A stretch of DNA of 33,438 nucleotides from an uncultured Muribaculaceae bacterium (GTDB lineage: Bacteria > Bacteroidota > Bacteroidia > Bacteroidales > Muribaculaceae), in contig CALUNI010000013.1 in the NCBI GenBank assembly GCA_944321905.1, positions 1-33,438 of the forward strand, in the 5' to 3' direction. The notes under the pieces were generated by a model. The model searched no databases. It had not been told where the DNA came from and was given only the letters and a program-made list of their open reading frames with translations. The position numbers and the translations under genes were made by a program. Shown here piece by piece: positions 16,892 to 24,694 of this stretch (positions are counted from its first letter, which is position 1; every line of letters begins with the position of its first letter).

Positions 16892-17667
16892 TATTTGTCG
16901 GCAATTTTGGCTAACAGGTTGGCTACATATGGCGTAGGGTGAATGCTATAGGCTTCGGTGAGGTAGGTTTGTGAGAGTGATTTAAGGTCTTTGTCGCCCA
17001 AATTGCGGAGCGTGGGGCGTGGCGACAGAAGCTGTAGTGCATAATAGTTGCCAAGGGCGAGCAACGCATCATAATCGTCGCTTTTGATGGCAAGTATTTG
17101 CTTGTAGCATTCTATTGCCTTGTCGAATGTTCCGGCTTTGACGTATGCTTCGGCAAGTGTTTTCAAGTAGCCGGTATTGTTTGGCGTTTGAGTTAACAGT
17201 ATTTTGGCTGTTTCGATTGTGTGGCGGGTATCATTTCGGAAGCTGTAGTAATCGAGCAGATACATGTTTATTTTTCGTTGAAGCCACGGTTGGCGATATT
17301 TTACGAGTTGCAGGAATCCGTTGTATGCTCGGGCTTCGCCTATCGCAAACGAGACCGTGCGTATGCCGTTAAAAAGAGAGTCGAGCGATATGCCGCGCTG
17401 TTGCGTCTGTTCGAGCAAGTCCATTTGGGTTATGCTGTCGCCAATCATGGCACTCGCCACTATCGCTTTGTAATATGGTTCCACTTCGTTTGGACGCTCG
17501 TTTAGCAGCATGTGGTACATTGCCAGTGCGCTGCCCCATTCTTTATATTTAAAGAAGCGTTCGGCTCGTGCTATGCGCGTTTCGTAGTTGTCGGGCATTG
17601 CTTTCAATGGAGCGACTGTCGAAATGATTAATATTGCCGATATTATAATTATTTGTTTCATAGTCAA
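16891..17667 (-). CDS. Exported tetratricopeptide-repeat protein
   Basis: A 258-residue protein with an N-terminal signal peptide (IIIISAILIISTVAPLKA; start at 17667 or the in-frame ATG two codons later). TPR-like helix pairs follow: RIARAERFFKYKEWGSALAMYHMLLNE, then a looser middle, then YLKTLAEAYVKAGTFDKAIECYKQIL and DDYDALLALGNYYALQLL. TPRs act as protein-binding scaffolds and the protein is likely periplasmic; no enzymatic domain is present and the partner is unknown. It follows the GT11 gene at 15 bp on the same strand, so they probably share a transcript. Its TAA stop lies at the right boundary of the palindromic element. Confidence 0.82.
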   Translation of the reverse strand: MTMKQIIIISAILIISTVAPLKAMPDNYETRIARAERFFKYKEWGSALAMYHMLLNERPNEVEPYYKAIVASAMIGDSITQMDLLEQTQQRGISLDSLFNGIRTVSFAIGEARAYNGFLQLVKYRQPWLQRKINMYLLDYYSFRNDTRHTIETAKILLTQTPNNTGYLKTLAEAYVKAGTFDKAIECYKQILAIKSDDYDALLALGNYYALQLLSPRPTLRNLGDKDLKSLSQTYLTEAYSIHPTPYVANLLAKIADK

Positions 17668-17682
17668 GATATTTTAGTTGCG

Positions 17683-18489
17683 TTAAGTTACAGGTATAAT
17701 TGTCCAGTGCAGTGGCAGCAAGTCGCAAGGGGTGCCGTCTTTGTACCATTGCTTTGGGGCAATCACTATCTTGTCGGGATTCTCGTTAAGGTATCCTGCC
17801 CACCAGTCGGTTAAGGTTGACGACATTATCACGTGGTCGGCCGCAGCCATCAGCCGCAGCAGAATGTGTTGTTCTGTGTTCTTGCAATCCGTTACAATCG
17901 TTTTTTCGGGAAGCCCTACGATGTTTTCCTGTACCCATTTGGTGCTTTCGGCAAAAATGAAGAATCTTGCTTCGGGCAGGAATGCGTTGATGTTTGCCAC
18001 AGCCCAGTTGTAATAGTCTCGGGTGCATGTGTTTTGCTTGTTGCCTGTACCGGCGATATGCATTGCCACGCTCTGCCGCCCTGCGCTTGAAGATATTTCA
18101 TGCAGCATATTGGCAAACCGTTGGGGTATGGGATGGATGAATCGAAACTCGTTACGTACCTTGTCCTCTATGGAGTCGAAATACCGGTAACTCAGCCACT
18201 TCCCTTCGAAGATGGCGTTCTCGGGCGAGTTTTTTATGATTCCCGGCTCGTACCGATAGTCTTGTGGCTCTTTTATCGTGGCATAATCGGTGTATGGATT
18301 GTTGCGCCAAGGCAGCCTTATGCCGCGGCAGGGCATGAACCTGTCGAGGCAAGTCAAGCCGAATATGTCTTCCGGCAGAAGTTTCTTGCCTGTCATGATT
18401 GAACTGTCGTCGGTTTCGGCTAAGGCAAGGAAAAATGCATATTGGAACATTTGTTGTCCGAGCTCTCCGTCTATTTTAATTATTTTCAT
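17683..18489 (-). CDS. GT11 family (alpha-1,2-fucosyltransferase-like) protein with altered HxRRxD motif
   Basis: A 268-residue protein of the GT11 family, which moves fucose from GDP-fucose to galactose in O-antigen and capsule glycans. The start MKIIKIDGELGQQMFQYAFFLAL matches the family opening (usually G-G-L-G-N-Q-M-F-Q-Y). FEGKWLSYRYFDSIEDKVRNEF and the late SSTLTDWWAGYLNEN (family S-x-S-T-F-S-W-W-A-x-x-L) also match. However, the family motif HIRRGDY, which binds the GDP-sugar, reads HIAGTGNK here (H144), without either Arg or the Asp. The enzyme may have lost activity, use another donor, or bind differently. It precedes the TPR gene at 15 bp and has its own -7 box. Confidence 0.85.
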   Translation of the reverse strand: MKIIKIDGELGQQMFQYAFFLALAETDDSSIMTGKKLLPEDIFGLTCLDRFMPCRGIRLPWRNNPYTDYATIKEPQDYRYEPGIIKNSPENAIFEGKWLSYRYFDSIEDKVRNEFRFIHPIPQRFANMLHEISSSAGRQSVAMHIAGTGNKQNTCTRDYYNWAVANINAFLPEARFFIFAESTKWVQENIVGLPEKTIVTDCKNTEQHILLRLMAAADHVIMSSTLTDWWAGYLNENPDKIVIAPKQWYKDGTPCDLLPLHWTIIPVT

Positions 18490-18511
18490 GGGGATTGCGA
18501 ATTGAACATGA

Positions 18512-18519
18512 CAAATATA
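18512..18519 (-). promoter_or_regulatory. -7 box of the GT11 gene
   Basis: The - strand reads TATATTTG, an exact TAnnTTTG match, 22 bp before the ATG. No -33 TTTG was found at the usual spacing. Confidence 0.6.
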
Positions 18520-18613
18520 CTGAGTTTTTGTGTGAAATATGGAGTCGCAAGGTGCGAAAAACTGTCAATGTATATGCTTTTATGTTTAAAAACATGCTTT
18601 TTTGGCATATTTA

Positions 18614-18645
18614 TTTGGCCAATTCAAAATTTTGCATGATATTTG
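18614..18645 (+). promoter_or_regulatory. Promoter of a short intergenic transcription unit
   Basis: TTTG at 18614-18617, 20 bp spacer, then GATATTTG at 18638-18645: a full -33/-7 pair with one mismatch (first base of TAnnTTTG). The expected transcript start is near 18652. No annotated-size gene follows on this strand for 6 kb, so it should drive the short RNA described next. Confidence 0.55.
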
Positions 18646-18651
18646 CACCGT

Positions 18652-18888
18652 CATAAGGAGAGAAAAGACGACATTTTGAGAACAGACGCTTAGTGCTATT
18701 AATTTTAAAAACTTAAACAACTAAGATGTTTATAGTTATGAAAAGATTCTTTTTACGGGCATTTGCGTGGTATTTCTACACAACTGCCGAGGCTTATAAA
18801 TAAGCCGTTTTAGATTCTAAAGTGCGAAAAAAAGTTAACTTGATAATTGGATTGCATTGCCCGAAGCGTGGCAATGGAGTCCTTTTTT
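18652..18888 (+). ncRNA. Candidate small RNA / microprotein transcript (about 235 nt)
   Basis: Bounded on the left by the TTTG-N20-GATATTTG promoter and on the right by a strong hairpin with a T6 tail. It holds a purine-rich 5' part, a 21-25 codon ORF, and a perfect 7-bp hairpin (18791-18797 with 18800-18806) that includes the ORF stop codon. It lies in the 504-bp gap between the GT11 gene and the convergent susD end. I do not recognise a known RNA family (not 6S, tmRNA or SRP-like by eye: the ends do not pair). It could be a regulatory RNA for the neighbouring SusCD operon or an mRNA for a very small protein. Confidence 0.5.
18726..18803 (+). CDS. Putative 25-residue microprotein
   Basis: ATG at 18726 opens MFIVMKRFFLRAFAWYFY followed by TTAEAYK and TAA; a second in-frame ATG at 18738 gives a 21-residue version starting MKRFFLRAF, the more typical start. 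The peptide is basic at the front and aromatic in the middle (FF, F, WYFY), so it could be an amphipathic or membrane-associated helix, or a leader peptide. It lies inside a short unit that has its own promoter and terminator, which is the main reason to believe it. ORFs this short also arise by chance. Confidence 0.4.
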   Translation: MFIVMKRFFLRAFAWYFYTTAEAYK

Positions 18889-18893
18889 ATTTT
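18849..18893 (+). terminator. Intrinsic terminator of the small transcription unit
   Basis: The 7-bp perfect inner stem cattgcc/ggcaatg is extended outward by ggatt/agtcc (one wobble, one G-G mismatch between), and directly followed by TTTTTTATTTT. The strong stem and tail on the + strand make this a convincing terminator although no large + strand gene precedes it. Confidence 0.75.
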
Positions 18894-18931
18894 GGTATTA
18901 TTGGCGGCAGTGGCGGCTGATATACAACAAT

Positions 18932-18963
18932 GAGCCGCCCCCGGTTTGCACGGGGGGCGGCTC
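18932..18963 (-). terminator. GC-rich hairpin terminator after susD
   Basis: A perfect 11-bp stem, 18932-18942 with 18953-18963 (gagccgccccc / gggggcggctc), loop 10 nt, about 30 bp past the susD stop. The T run on the - strand side is weak (attgttgtat), but the stem is very stable. Confidence 0.7.
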
Positions 18964-18993
18964 GTTGCTTTTACGGAATATGAATATCGGTAA

Positions 18994-21042
18994 TTACCTT
19001 TCGGCAACTTGGTCAGATACAGTAGGCCAGTAAGGATTCTGGTAAATGGTAGATGTGGCAGGATCGGAACCTGTGGTAGAAGTCAATTGCAATTGCTTTA
19101 TCATGATTGGTTCCAAGTAGTGTGCCATCTTCCATGTCATGCCGTCGTAGCAGGCTTGGTTTGATATTCGGTGGAACGGTTGCAGGTATTCGCTCACTTC
19201 GGGCGACGATACCGTAGATGCCGACGAGCCGTCGTAAACCAGTGTGGCAGGGTCGTACCAGTCTTCCATAGGAGTGTTCCACAAGTGGAATCCTTCGAGT
19301 TGGTAGCCTTGTGCGGTCATCAACTGGTCCATCGAACGCCAACGGCAGAGGTCGTCGAAGCGGTAGCCTTCGCACATGAATTCGCTGCGGCGTTCGCGGC
19401 GTATGTTGTACAATATCGGGTCGGTGAGTATGGCTCCGGCCGAGTATGCGCCCCAGTCGCCCTTCGCCTCTTCGTTCATGTCGGTTTGTGCGATTGTGTT
19501 GTCGATATTGTCGCTCACGCCGGCACGGCGACGCAAAATCTGCCAATATTCGCGGGCAGTACCGTCAAGGTTACCCGTATTCTCGTAGCTTGCCTCCATG
19601 TAATTGAGCAGTGCCTCGGCTGCGCGGAACACTATCACGCCGGTGAAGCCGCCACCGTTGGCATAGTGCTTGCGGTTGAATGAGCCGCCCTTGCGGCTGG
19701 CATATCCTGTTGAGTAGCCTTCTTCGGCGTTACCGCTTGTGATGAGCGGGTAAGGCTCTATTTCCACCCAGTGGTCACCTTGATTGTTGTCGAGTTCAAA
19801 CAAGCAATTCCGTTGTCCGGGAACCTTGAGGAATAGCGACAGGCGGGTGTCGCGGTTCACAACAACGTCGGCAAGTTCCTTGTCGCCCATGTAGTAGCCG
19901 TCACCGTCGGCATTGGTTCCGTGACGGTAGATTGGAGTGCCGTCGAGCATGAGGAACGAATTGACGAATCCGCGCGTCAAGCCTATGCGGTAGTTACCGT
20001 GAGCGGCAGCCACGTTGATGTTGTGGGTTTCAAGGTTGCGTGCGTATTGACGCCACAGTATGACTTCGGGTACCGACGAAAGGTCGTCGCTTGCAAACAT
20101 GTCGTAATACGGGTTGGCAGGGTCGGTTTCTGATTGTTGCAATACTCCGGTGTTTTGGGTCAACGTGCCTTTGTAACGCTCGGCCACATCTTTCGATGCT
20201 GTCATGGCCTCGTTGAGGAAATATTCGATTTCATTGTCGATGCTGCCGCTTGGGTACTGGTAGTCGGGATTCTGCGATGCTCCCGGCCATTCCGGCCCGC
20301 CGGGGACGAATGCCGTGCCCTTGAAGTACTTGAGCCACGTGCCTTCATAGAGAGCCACACGCGAGCGTAGCAGCAATGCTGCGTCGCGGTTGATGCGGGT
20401 AGTGGCCTTGTCGCTGCCGTTCATCAAGTAGGCTGCCGTGTCGAGGTCGGCGAGTATGAAGCGGCACACCTCGTTCTGCGGTTGGCGCGTAGCTGCCTGC
20501 TTCAGCACTTCGGCATTGTCGGGCAGGGTGTTGCGGATGATTGGGAAGTCGCCGAATAATTTCACTTTCTTGAAGTATTCGTATGCGCGCAAGAAGTACA
20601 TTTCGCCTATGTAGTGCTTGATGTTGTTCAAGTCGCCCGATATGGTGTTCTGCGAACCGTCGATATCCTCGCCATACCTTATTTTCACTTCCTCGATGAA
20701 TAGGTTGCAACGGTATATGCGTTCAAACTTCCAGTTGCCGTCTTCTTCCTGCTTGGTGCGCAGGCGGTCGCTCGTGTAGCGGTCGTTGGCAAGCACTTCA
20801 ATCTGGTTGTCGGTGCCGTTGTCGTTGCCATAAGGGCCGTAAGACCAGTTGCTGGCCGATTCAAGTATGTTTGGGTACTCGTCGTCGATGTAGGCGAGCA
20901 ATTGTGCCTCAGAACTGAAGTATTGTTCCGGTGCCAGGTTCGACATCGGCTCGCGGTCAAGGAAATCCTCGCACGATGTGCCTCCTATTGTCAGTGTCGC
21001 CACAAGCATCGAGCCGAGTATGATATTTTTGTATGTTTTCAT
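18994..21042 (-). CDS. SusD/RagB family outer-membrane lipoprotein
   Basis: A 682-residue nutrient-binding lipoprotein that forms the lid of a SusC transporter on the cell surface. The signal peptide and lipobox are MKTYKNIILGSMLVATLTIGGTSC, with Cys24, followed by EDFLDREPMSNLAPEQYFSSEAQLLAYID, the standard N-terminal SusD pattern. TPR-like helices follow (YIGEMYFLRAYEYFKKVKLFGDFPII, a family hallmark). The C-terminal half has FRAAEALLNYMEASYE, the ILRRRAGV segment, and LYNIRRERRSEFMCEGYRFDDLCRW, the conserved signature, then the closing PYWPT. The start is set at the ATG at 21042; upstream frame (18 residues) lacks signal features. Located 23 bp after susC in one operon. The glycan target cannot be told, because no glycoside hydrolase or SusE is adjacent. 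Confidence 0.95.
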   Translation of the reverse strand: MKTYKNIILGSMLVATLTIGGTSCEDFLDREPMSNLAPEQYFSSEAQLLAYIDDEYPNILESASNWSYGPYGNDNGTDNQIEVLANDRYTSDRLRTKQEEDGNWKFERIYRCNLFIEEVKIRYGEDIDGSQNTISGDLNNIKHYIGEMYFLRAYEYFKKVKLFGDFPIIRNTLPDNAEVLKQAATRQPQNEVCRFILADLDTAAYLMNGSDKATTRINRDAALLLRSRVALYEGTWLKYFKGTAFVPGGPEWPGASQNPDYQYPSGSIDNEIEYFLNEAMTASKDVAERYKGTLTQNTGVLQQSETDPANPYYDMFASDDLSSVPEVILWRQYARNLETHNINVAAAHGNYRIGLTRGFVNSFLMLDGTPIYRHGTNADGDGYYMGDKELADVVVNRDTRLSLFLKVPGQRNCLFELDNNQGDHWVEIEPYPLITSGNAEEGYSTGYASRKGGSFNRKHYANGGGFTGVIVFRAAEALLNYMEASYENTGNLDGTAREYWQILRRRAGVSDNIDNTIAQTDMNEEAKGDWGAYSAGAILTDPILYNIRRERRSEFMCEGYRFDDLCRWRSMDQLMTAQGYQLEGFHLWNTPMEDWYDPATLVYDGSSASTVSSPEVSEYLQPFHRISNQACYDGMTWKMAHYLEPIMIKQLQLTSTTGSDPATSTIYQNPYWPTVSDQVAER

Positions 21043-21065
21043 TGTTGTTTTCGTGTTTTTAGTTA

Positions 21066-24000
21066 TTACATAGTGATTGAAACTCCGAACGACCAAGTGC
21101 GGGCCAACGGGTATGCGTTACCGCCACTCTTGATATAGCTGTTTGCATTGCTGTCGGTGTTACCGCCGGTAAGCGTTTCGGGGTCGAATATCTTCGACAG
21201 GCCGGTGCCGGTCCACAAGTTTTCGCCAGAAACGAATACGCGTATGTTTTCAAGATAAATCTTGTTCACGATGTTCTTCGGCAACGAGTAACCGATTTGC
21301 AGGTTTTTCAAGCGAATGTAAGAGGCATTTTGCAGATAGCGCGTCTGTGTCTCTTGGTTCTTGCGAGAGTTAAACAATGGACGTGGATAATATGCGTCGG
21401 TGTTGGCCGGGATAATCCTGTCGGGCAGACCGATGTCGGTTGCGCGGAAGTAGTCTTCATGCTCAACGAGACCTGTTGACCACCATACGTTGTCAACGGC
21501 ACCCCAGAACATGTTACTATTCTGGAAGTAGTCGCGTTTCATAACGCCCTGGAAGAATGCCCTGATGTCGAATCCCTTATAAGAAGCGTTGATGTCGATA
21601 CCGAATTTGTAGCGAGGAGAGCTGTTGCCTATTACCTTCAAGTCGCCATGGTCTTCGATGGTCTCTGCTCCCATGGTGATGCCCGGCTTGCCGTCGAGGT
21701 CGGCATACATGATATCGCCTGCTGCCCATTCTGTGCCGCGAGGCTGTCCGCCTACTGCGTCAAGGTGAGCCTGCATCTCTTCGTTGGTTTTTGCGATGCC
21801 TACGGTTTCAAAACCCCATATTTCGTTGATTTCATGGCCTTCGAGGTAAGTCCATATAGAACCTGTCGGGTTGCCCGGGTAGCGGTCGATGATGGTCTTG
21901 TCGTCGCTGAGCAAGAACTTGACACCGTAGCTCAATCCAAACGATGTGCGGTCGTTCCATGCTATTTGCAATTCCCAACCACGGGTCTGCAAGTCGCAGT
22001 TGTTTGACGACGGTGCAGCGAGACCAAGCGTGTTGGGCAGCTCGGGTGCCGGACCCACCATGTTCTTGGTATAACGCGTGAAGTAGTCAAACGATCCGGT
22101 CAGGCGGTTGTTTAACAGACCCCAGTCAAGGCCGACGTTCCATGTGCGCACGGTTTCCCATGTGAGCATTGTACTTACCAGTTCGTTAACCCACGACGTG
22201 TTGGGTTTCAAGCCGTTCTGCAGCCAGCTGCCATAGGCCTGGTTGGTGGTCATGGTGCGATAGGTAGGATACCAACCGGTGGTGTTCATGTTGCCAAGTT
22301 CACCGTAAGAGAAGCGCAGCTTCAAGGTGTTGCAAGTATTGATGTAGTCGGCCCAGAAGTCTTCTTGTGCGATGTTCCAACCTGCCGAGAACGAAGGCGA
22401 CCATTGCCAGCGGTTTCCGCGGCGGAAACGAGAAGAACCGTCGTAACGCAAGTTACCTTCAAACAGGTATTTGCCACGATAGTCATAGTTGATGCGGCCG
22501 AAGAAACCTACCGATGCCCACTGGTTGCGGTAACCGCCGACTTCGGGAACACGCTCGCTGCCGTCGCCGGCCGTGTTAATCATAAGGTCGAGTTCGGGCA
22601 ATGTCTCGTCTTGCATGCCATAAGCTTTTGCATCGAAATACTTTTGGCGCATTTCTTCTGATTGGAAACCCACGAGAACCTTGAAGTTATGGTCTTTGTT
22701 GATGTCGAATGCGTAGCTCGAATAGATGTTCCAGTTCATGTAGTTGTTGGTCATGGTGCTTTGGAACAGGCTGTTGGTGCCGTTGGTGTTGATGATTTCG
22801 CCGTTCTGGTCGTGGTTGTAAACCGGCAGCGACACTTCGCGCACTTCGTCCTTGTCGATGCTGTAGTTGAATTCTACGTTGGTAACCCAGTTCTTGATAG
22901 GCTCGATTACCAATGCGGCCTGTTGATACAATTGGTCGGTCTGGACTTCGCGGTTGCCGCCAAGTGCAAGCATTGCAGCCGGAGCCTCGGCAAATGCGTT
23001 GAAGAAGTATCCGCGCTCGTCATAAACCGGTATGTTGGGCCACGTCTGGCGGCCAAGCTTTTCATACATGCCGCCGCCGAATTGCGTCGGGCGTTCCAAG
23101 TCGGCGCGAACAAAGCGGGTGCTGTAGTTCAGCTTCAACCAAGAAGTAACGTCCAAGCTGATTTTACCGGTGGCATTGAAGCGTTCCAATTTGTCGTCGG
23201 CAGGTTCCAAGAGACCGTTTTGGTTCAAGTAGCCGAGCGAAGCATAGATGCTGTATTTGTCGCCGCCGCCGCTGAAGCTGATGTTGTGTTCTTGTGAGAA
23301 ACTGGTCTTGTACATTGCGTCAAACCAGTCGGAATTGGCAAATGCGTAGTGCCACGGGTCTTGCCAGCTGCCGTATTTGTCGGTATAGTCGAGACCGCCG
23401 CGGTTGCCGCCTCCTGCAGCCTGGAAGTCGAGCATCTCCTGCATAACCTCGTTGGTGAAGTGCTGGCCTTGTCCGGCATTGGTTGCGGCCTGGTTGAAGA
23501 AGTTGGCAAATGCATAAGAGTCCATCATCTTTGGCAGGTGGTTAGGACTCGAGAAACGGAAACTGTTGTTGTAGTTAACCGTTGCTTTGCCTTTGTGTCC
23601 CTTTTTGGTCGTCACCAAGATTACGCCAAAGGGGGCGCGTGAACCGTAGATTGATGCTGCGGCGGCATCCTTCAAAACCGAAATGCTTTCTATGTCTTGC
23701 GGGTTGATGGTGTTGATGTCGCCTTCCATACCGTCGATAAGTATCAGCGGAGAGCCGCTTGAACCCTGGCCTATGGTACCGTCGCCACGGATGTTAAGGC
23801 TCATGTCCTTGTCAAGCTCACCTGTGTTGGCCGAGATGTTAAGACCCGGAACAAGTCCTTGCAGGGCTTGGGTTGCCGTGGTCACCGGACGAGCTTCGAT
23901 ATCCTTGGCGGTTGCAATGCCTACCGAACCGGTCAAGTTTGTCTTTTTCTGGGTGGCGAAACCCACTACTACCACTTGGTCGAGCATGGTATCCTGCTCT

Positions 24001-24326
24001 TGCAGGGTAATGCTCATGCCGCTTGAGGCCTTGACCGTTTGTGGTGTCATGCCCACGTAGGAAATTGACAATTCTGCTCCGGGACTGACTTTTAAGGTAA
24101 AATTACCATTAGCGTCGGTAGCCACACCATTCGAGGTGCCAACTTCCATAACGCTTGCTCCGATAACAGGTATTCCGTTTGAGTCTGTCACTGTACCCGA
24201 TGCGGAAACTTTGGCTTCCTGCAAGGCTTCGGCTCCAACCGGAGAATTCGAAGCTCTTGCCACTGTCATACCGCCTATCGACATGGTACAACAGATTAAA
24301 GCAACGATTAATTTCTTAGCTTTCAT
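21066..24326 (-). CDS. SusC/RagA family TonB-linked outer-membrane transporter
   Basis: A 1086-residue TonB-dependent transporter for oligosaccharides or peptides. Residues 1-25 are the signal peptide (ends ARA). About 40-110 are the carboxypeptidase-regulatory-like domain (ASGTVTDSNGIPVIGASV... GNFTLKV... LSISYVGM), then the TonB-box region MLDQVVVVGFATQKK. The plug follows with ALQGLVPGLNI, LNIRGDGTIG and the SusC signature around LIDGMEGDINTINPQDIES / VLKDAAAASIYGSRAPFGVI. The barrel ends WSFGVSITM. There is no N-terminal STN signalling domain, so no direct anti-sigma control is expected. It is the first gene of the susC-susD operon, with promoter at 24409-24439 and a leader of about 75 nt. 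Confidence 0.96.
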   Translation of the reverse strand: MKAKKLIVALICCTMSIGGMTVARASNSPVGAEALQEAKVSASGTVTDSNGIPVIGASVMEVGTSNGVATDANGNFTLKVSPGAELSISYVGMTPQTVKASSGMSITLQEQDTMLDQVVVVGFATQKKTNLTGSVGIATAKDIEARPVTTATQALQGLVPGLNISANTGELDKDMSLNIRGDGTIGQGSSGSPLILIDGMEGDINTINPQDIESISVLKDAAAASIYGSRAPFGVILVTTKKGHKGKATVNYNNSFRFSSPNHLPKMMDSYAFANFFNQAATNAGQGQHFTNEVMQEMLDFQAAGGGNRGGLDYTDKYGSWQDPWHYAFANSDWFDAMYKTSFSQEHNISFSGGGDKYSIYASLGYLNQNGLLEPADDKLERFNATGKISLDVTSWLKLNYSTRFVRADLERPTQFGGGMYEKLGRQTWPNIPVYDERGYFFNAFAEAPAAMLALGGNREVQTDQLYQQAALVIEPIKNWVTNVEFNYSIDKDEVREVSLPVYNHDQNGEIINTNGTNSLFQSTMTNNYMNWNIYSSYAFDINKDHNFKVLVGFQSEEMRQKYFDAKAYGMQDETLPELDLMINTAGDGSERVPEVGGYRNQWASVGFFGRINYDYRGKYLFEGNLRYDGSSRFRRGNRWQWSPSFSAGWNIAQEDFWADYINTCNTLKLRFSYGELGNMNTTGWYPTYRTMTTNQAYGSWLQNGLKPNTSWVNELVSTMLTWETVRTWNVGLDWGLLNNRLTGSFDYFTRYTKNMVGPAPELPNTLGLAAPSSNNCDLQTRGWELQIAWNDRTSFGLSYGVKFLLSDDKTIIDRYPGNPTGSIWTYLEGHEINEIWGFETVGIAKTNEEMQAHLDAVGGQPRGTEWAAGDIMYADLDGKPGITMGAETIEDHGDLKVIGNSSPRYKFGIDINASYKGFDIRAFFQGVMKRDYFQNSNMFWGAVDNVWWSTGLVEHEDYFRATDIGLPDRIIPANTDAYYPRPLFNSRKNQETQTRYLQNASYIRLKNLQIGYSLPKNIVNKIYLENIRVFVSGENLWTGTGLSKIFDPETLTGGNTDSNANSYIKSGGNAYPLARTWSFGVSITM

Positions 24327-24408
24327 TGATAATGGTTTTGGTAAATAATTAGGTTTATTTTAATTTATGGTATTGTCCTTCTTTTGGTTAGAGATAATAC
24401 TTGTCTCG

Positions 24409-24439
24409 CAAATGTATTTATTTTGTTGAACAATTGCAA
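24409..24439 (-). promoter_or_regulatory. Promoter of the susC-susD operon
   Basis: On the - strand a TTG (24437-24439; preceded by C rather than T) is followed after 20 bp by TACATTTG (24409-24416), an exact -7 match. The start should fall near 24402, giving a leader of about 75 nt that contains the sequence tctctaaccaa also seen in a nearby hairpin. Confidence 0.7.
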
Positions 24440-24548
24440 GTAATTTTAGCTTTTGACGCACGATTTTTTTAATAAAATCAAATTTGCCGACTTGGTACAT
24501 AAAAGTGAATACATTTAATATGTTTATTTTCAATATTTTATTAAGTTT

Positions 24549-24575
24549 TGTGCGTCTCTAACCAAGAGACGCACA
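24549..24575. other. Strong hairpin in the divergent susC / DUF456 intergenic region
   Basis: A perfect 11-bp stem pairs 24549-24559 with 24565-24575 (tgtgcgtctct / agagacgcaca), loop aacca. It stands in the 368-bp gap between two genes facing away from each other, so there is no gene for it to terminate, and no strong T run follows. The gap otherwise holds only the two promoters and AT-rich sequence. The loop region repeats, in inverted orientation, part of the susC leader. It could be a regulator site, the end of an unseen small RNA, or a structural remnant. Confidence 0.6.
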
Positions 24576-24637
24576 TTTGTGTTAAATAAATTTAAAACAA
24601 TAAGTGTTTCCACTATTTTATAGTCAATAGATGTGAA

Positions 24638-24669
24638 TTTGGCGATACTAATGATTTGCTTTATATTTG
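24638..24669 (+). promoter_or_regulatory. Promoter of the DUF456 gene
   Basis: TTTG (24638-24641), 20 bp spacer, TATATTTG (24662-24669): both elements are exact matches to the Bacteroidales consensus at ideal spacing. It ends 25 bp before the ATG at 24695 and shows that the in-frame TTG at 24656 cannot be the start. Confidence 0.82.
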
Positions 24670-24694
24670 CAAACAAGCGATATATAAGATAGTC

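Noticed and set aside
18810-19007. Open frame of about 65 codons on the - strand after susD
   Set aside because: It spans the susD terminator and the small-unit terminator hairpins and has a Pro/Cys/Lys-poor pattern unlike a protein domain; taken as chance.
22662-23297. Open frame of about 211 codons antisense to susC
   Set aside because: Lies fully inside a certain SusC gene, has no family resemblance, and is explained by the codon bias of the real frame.
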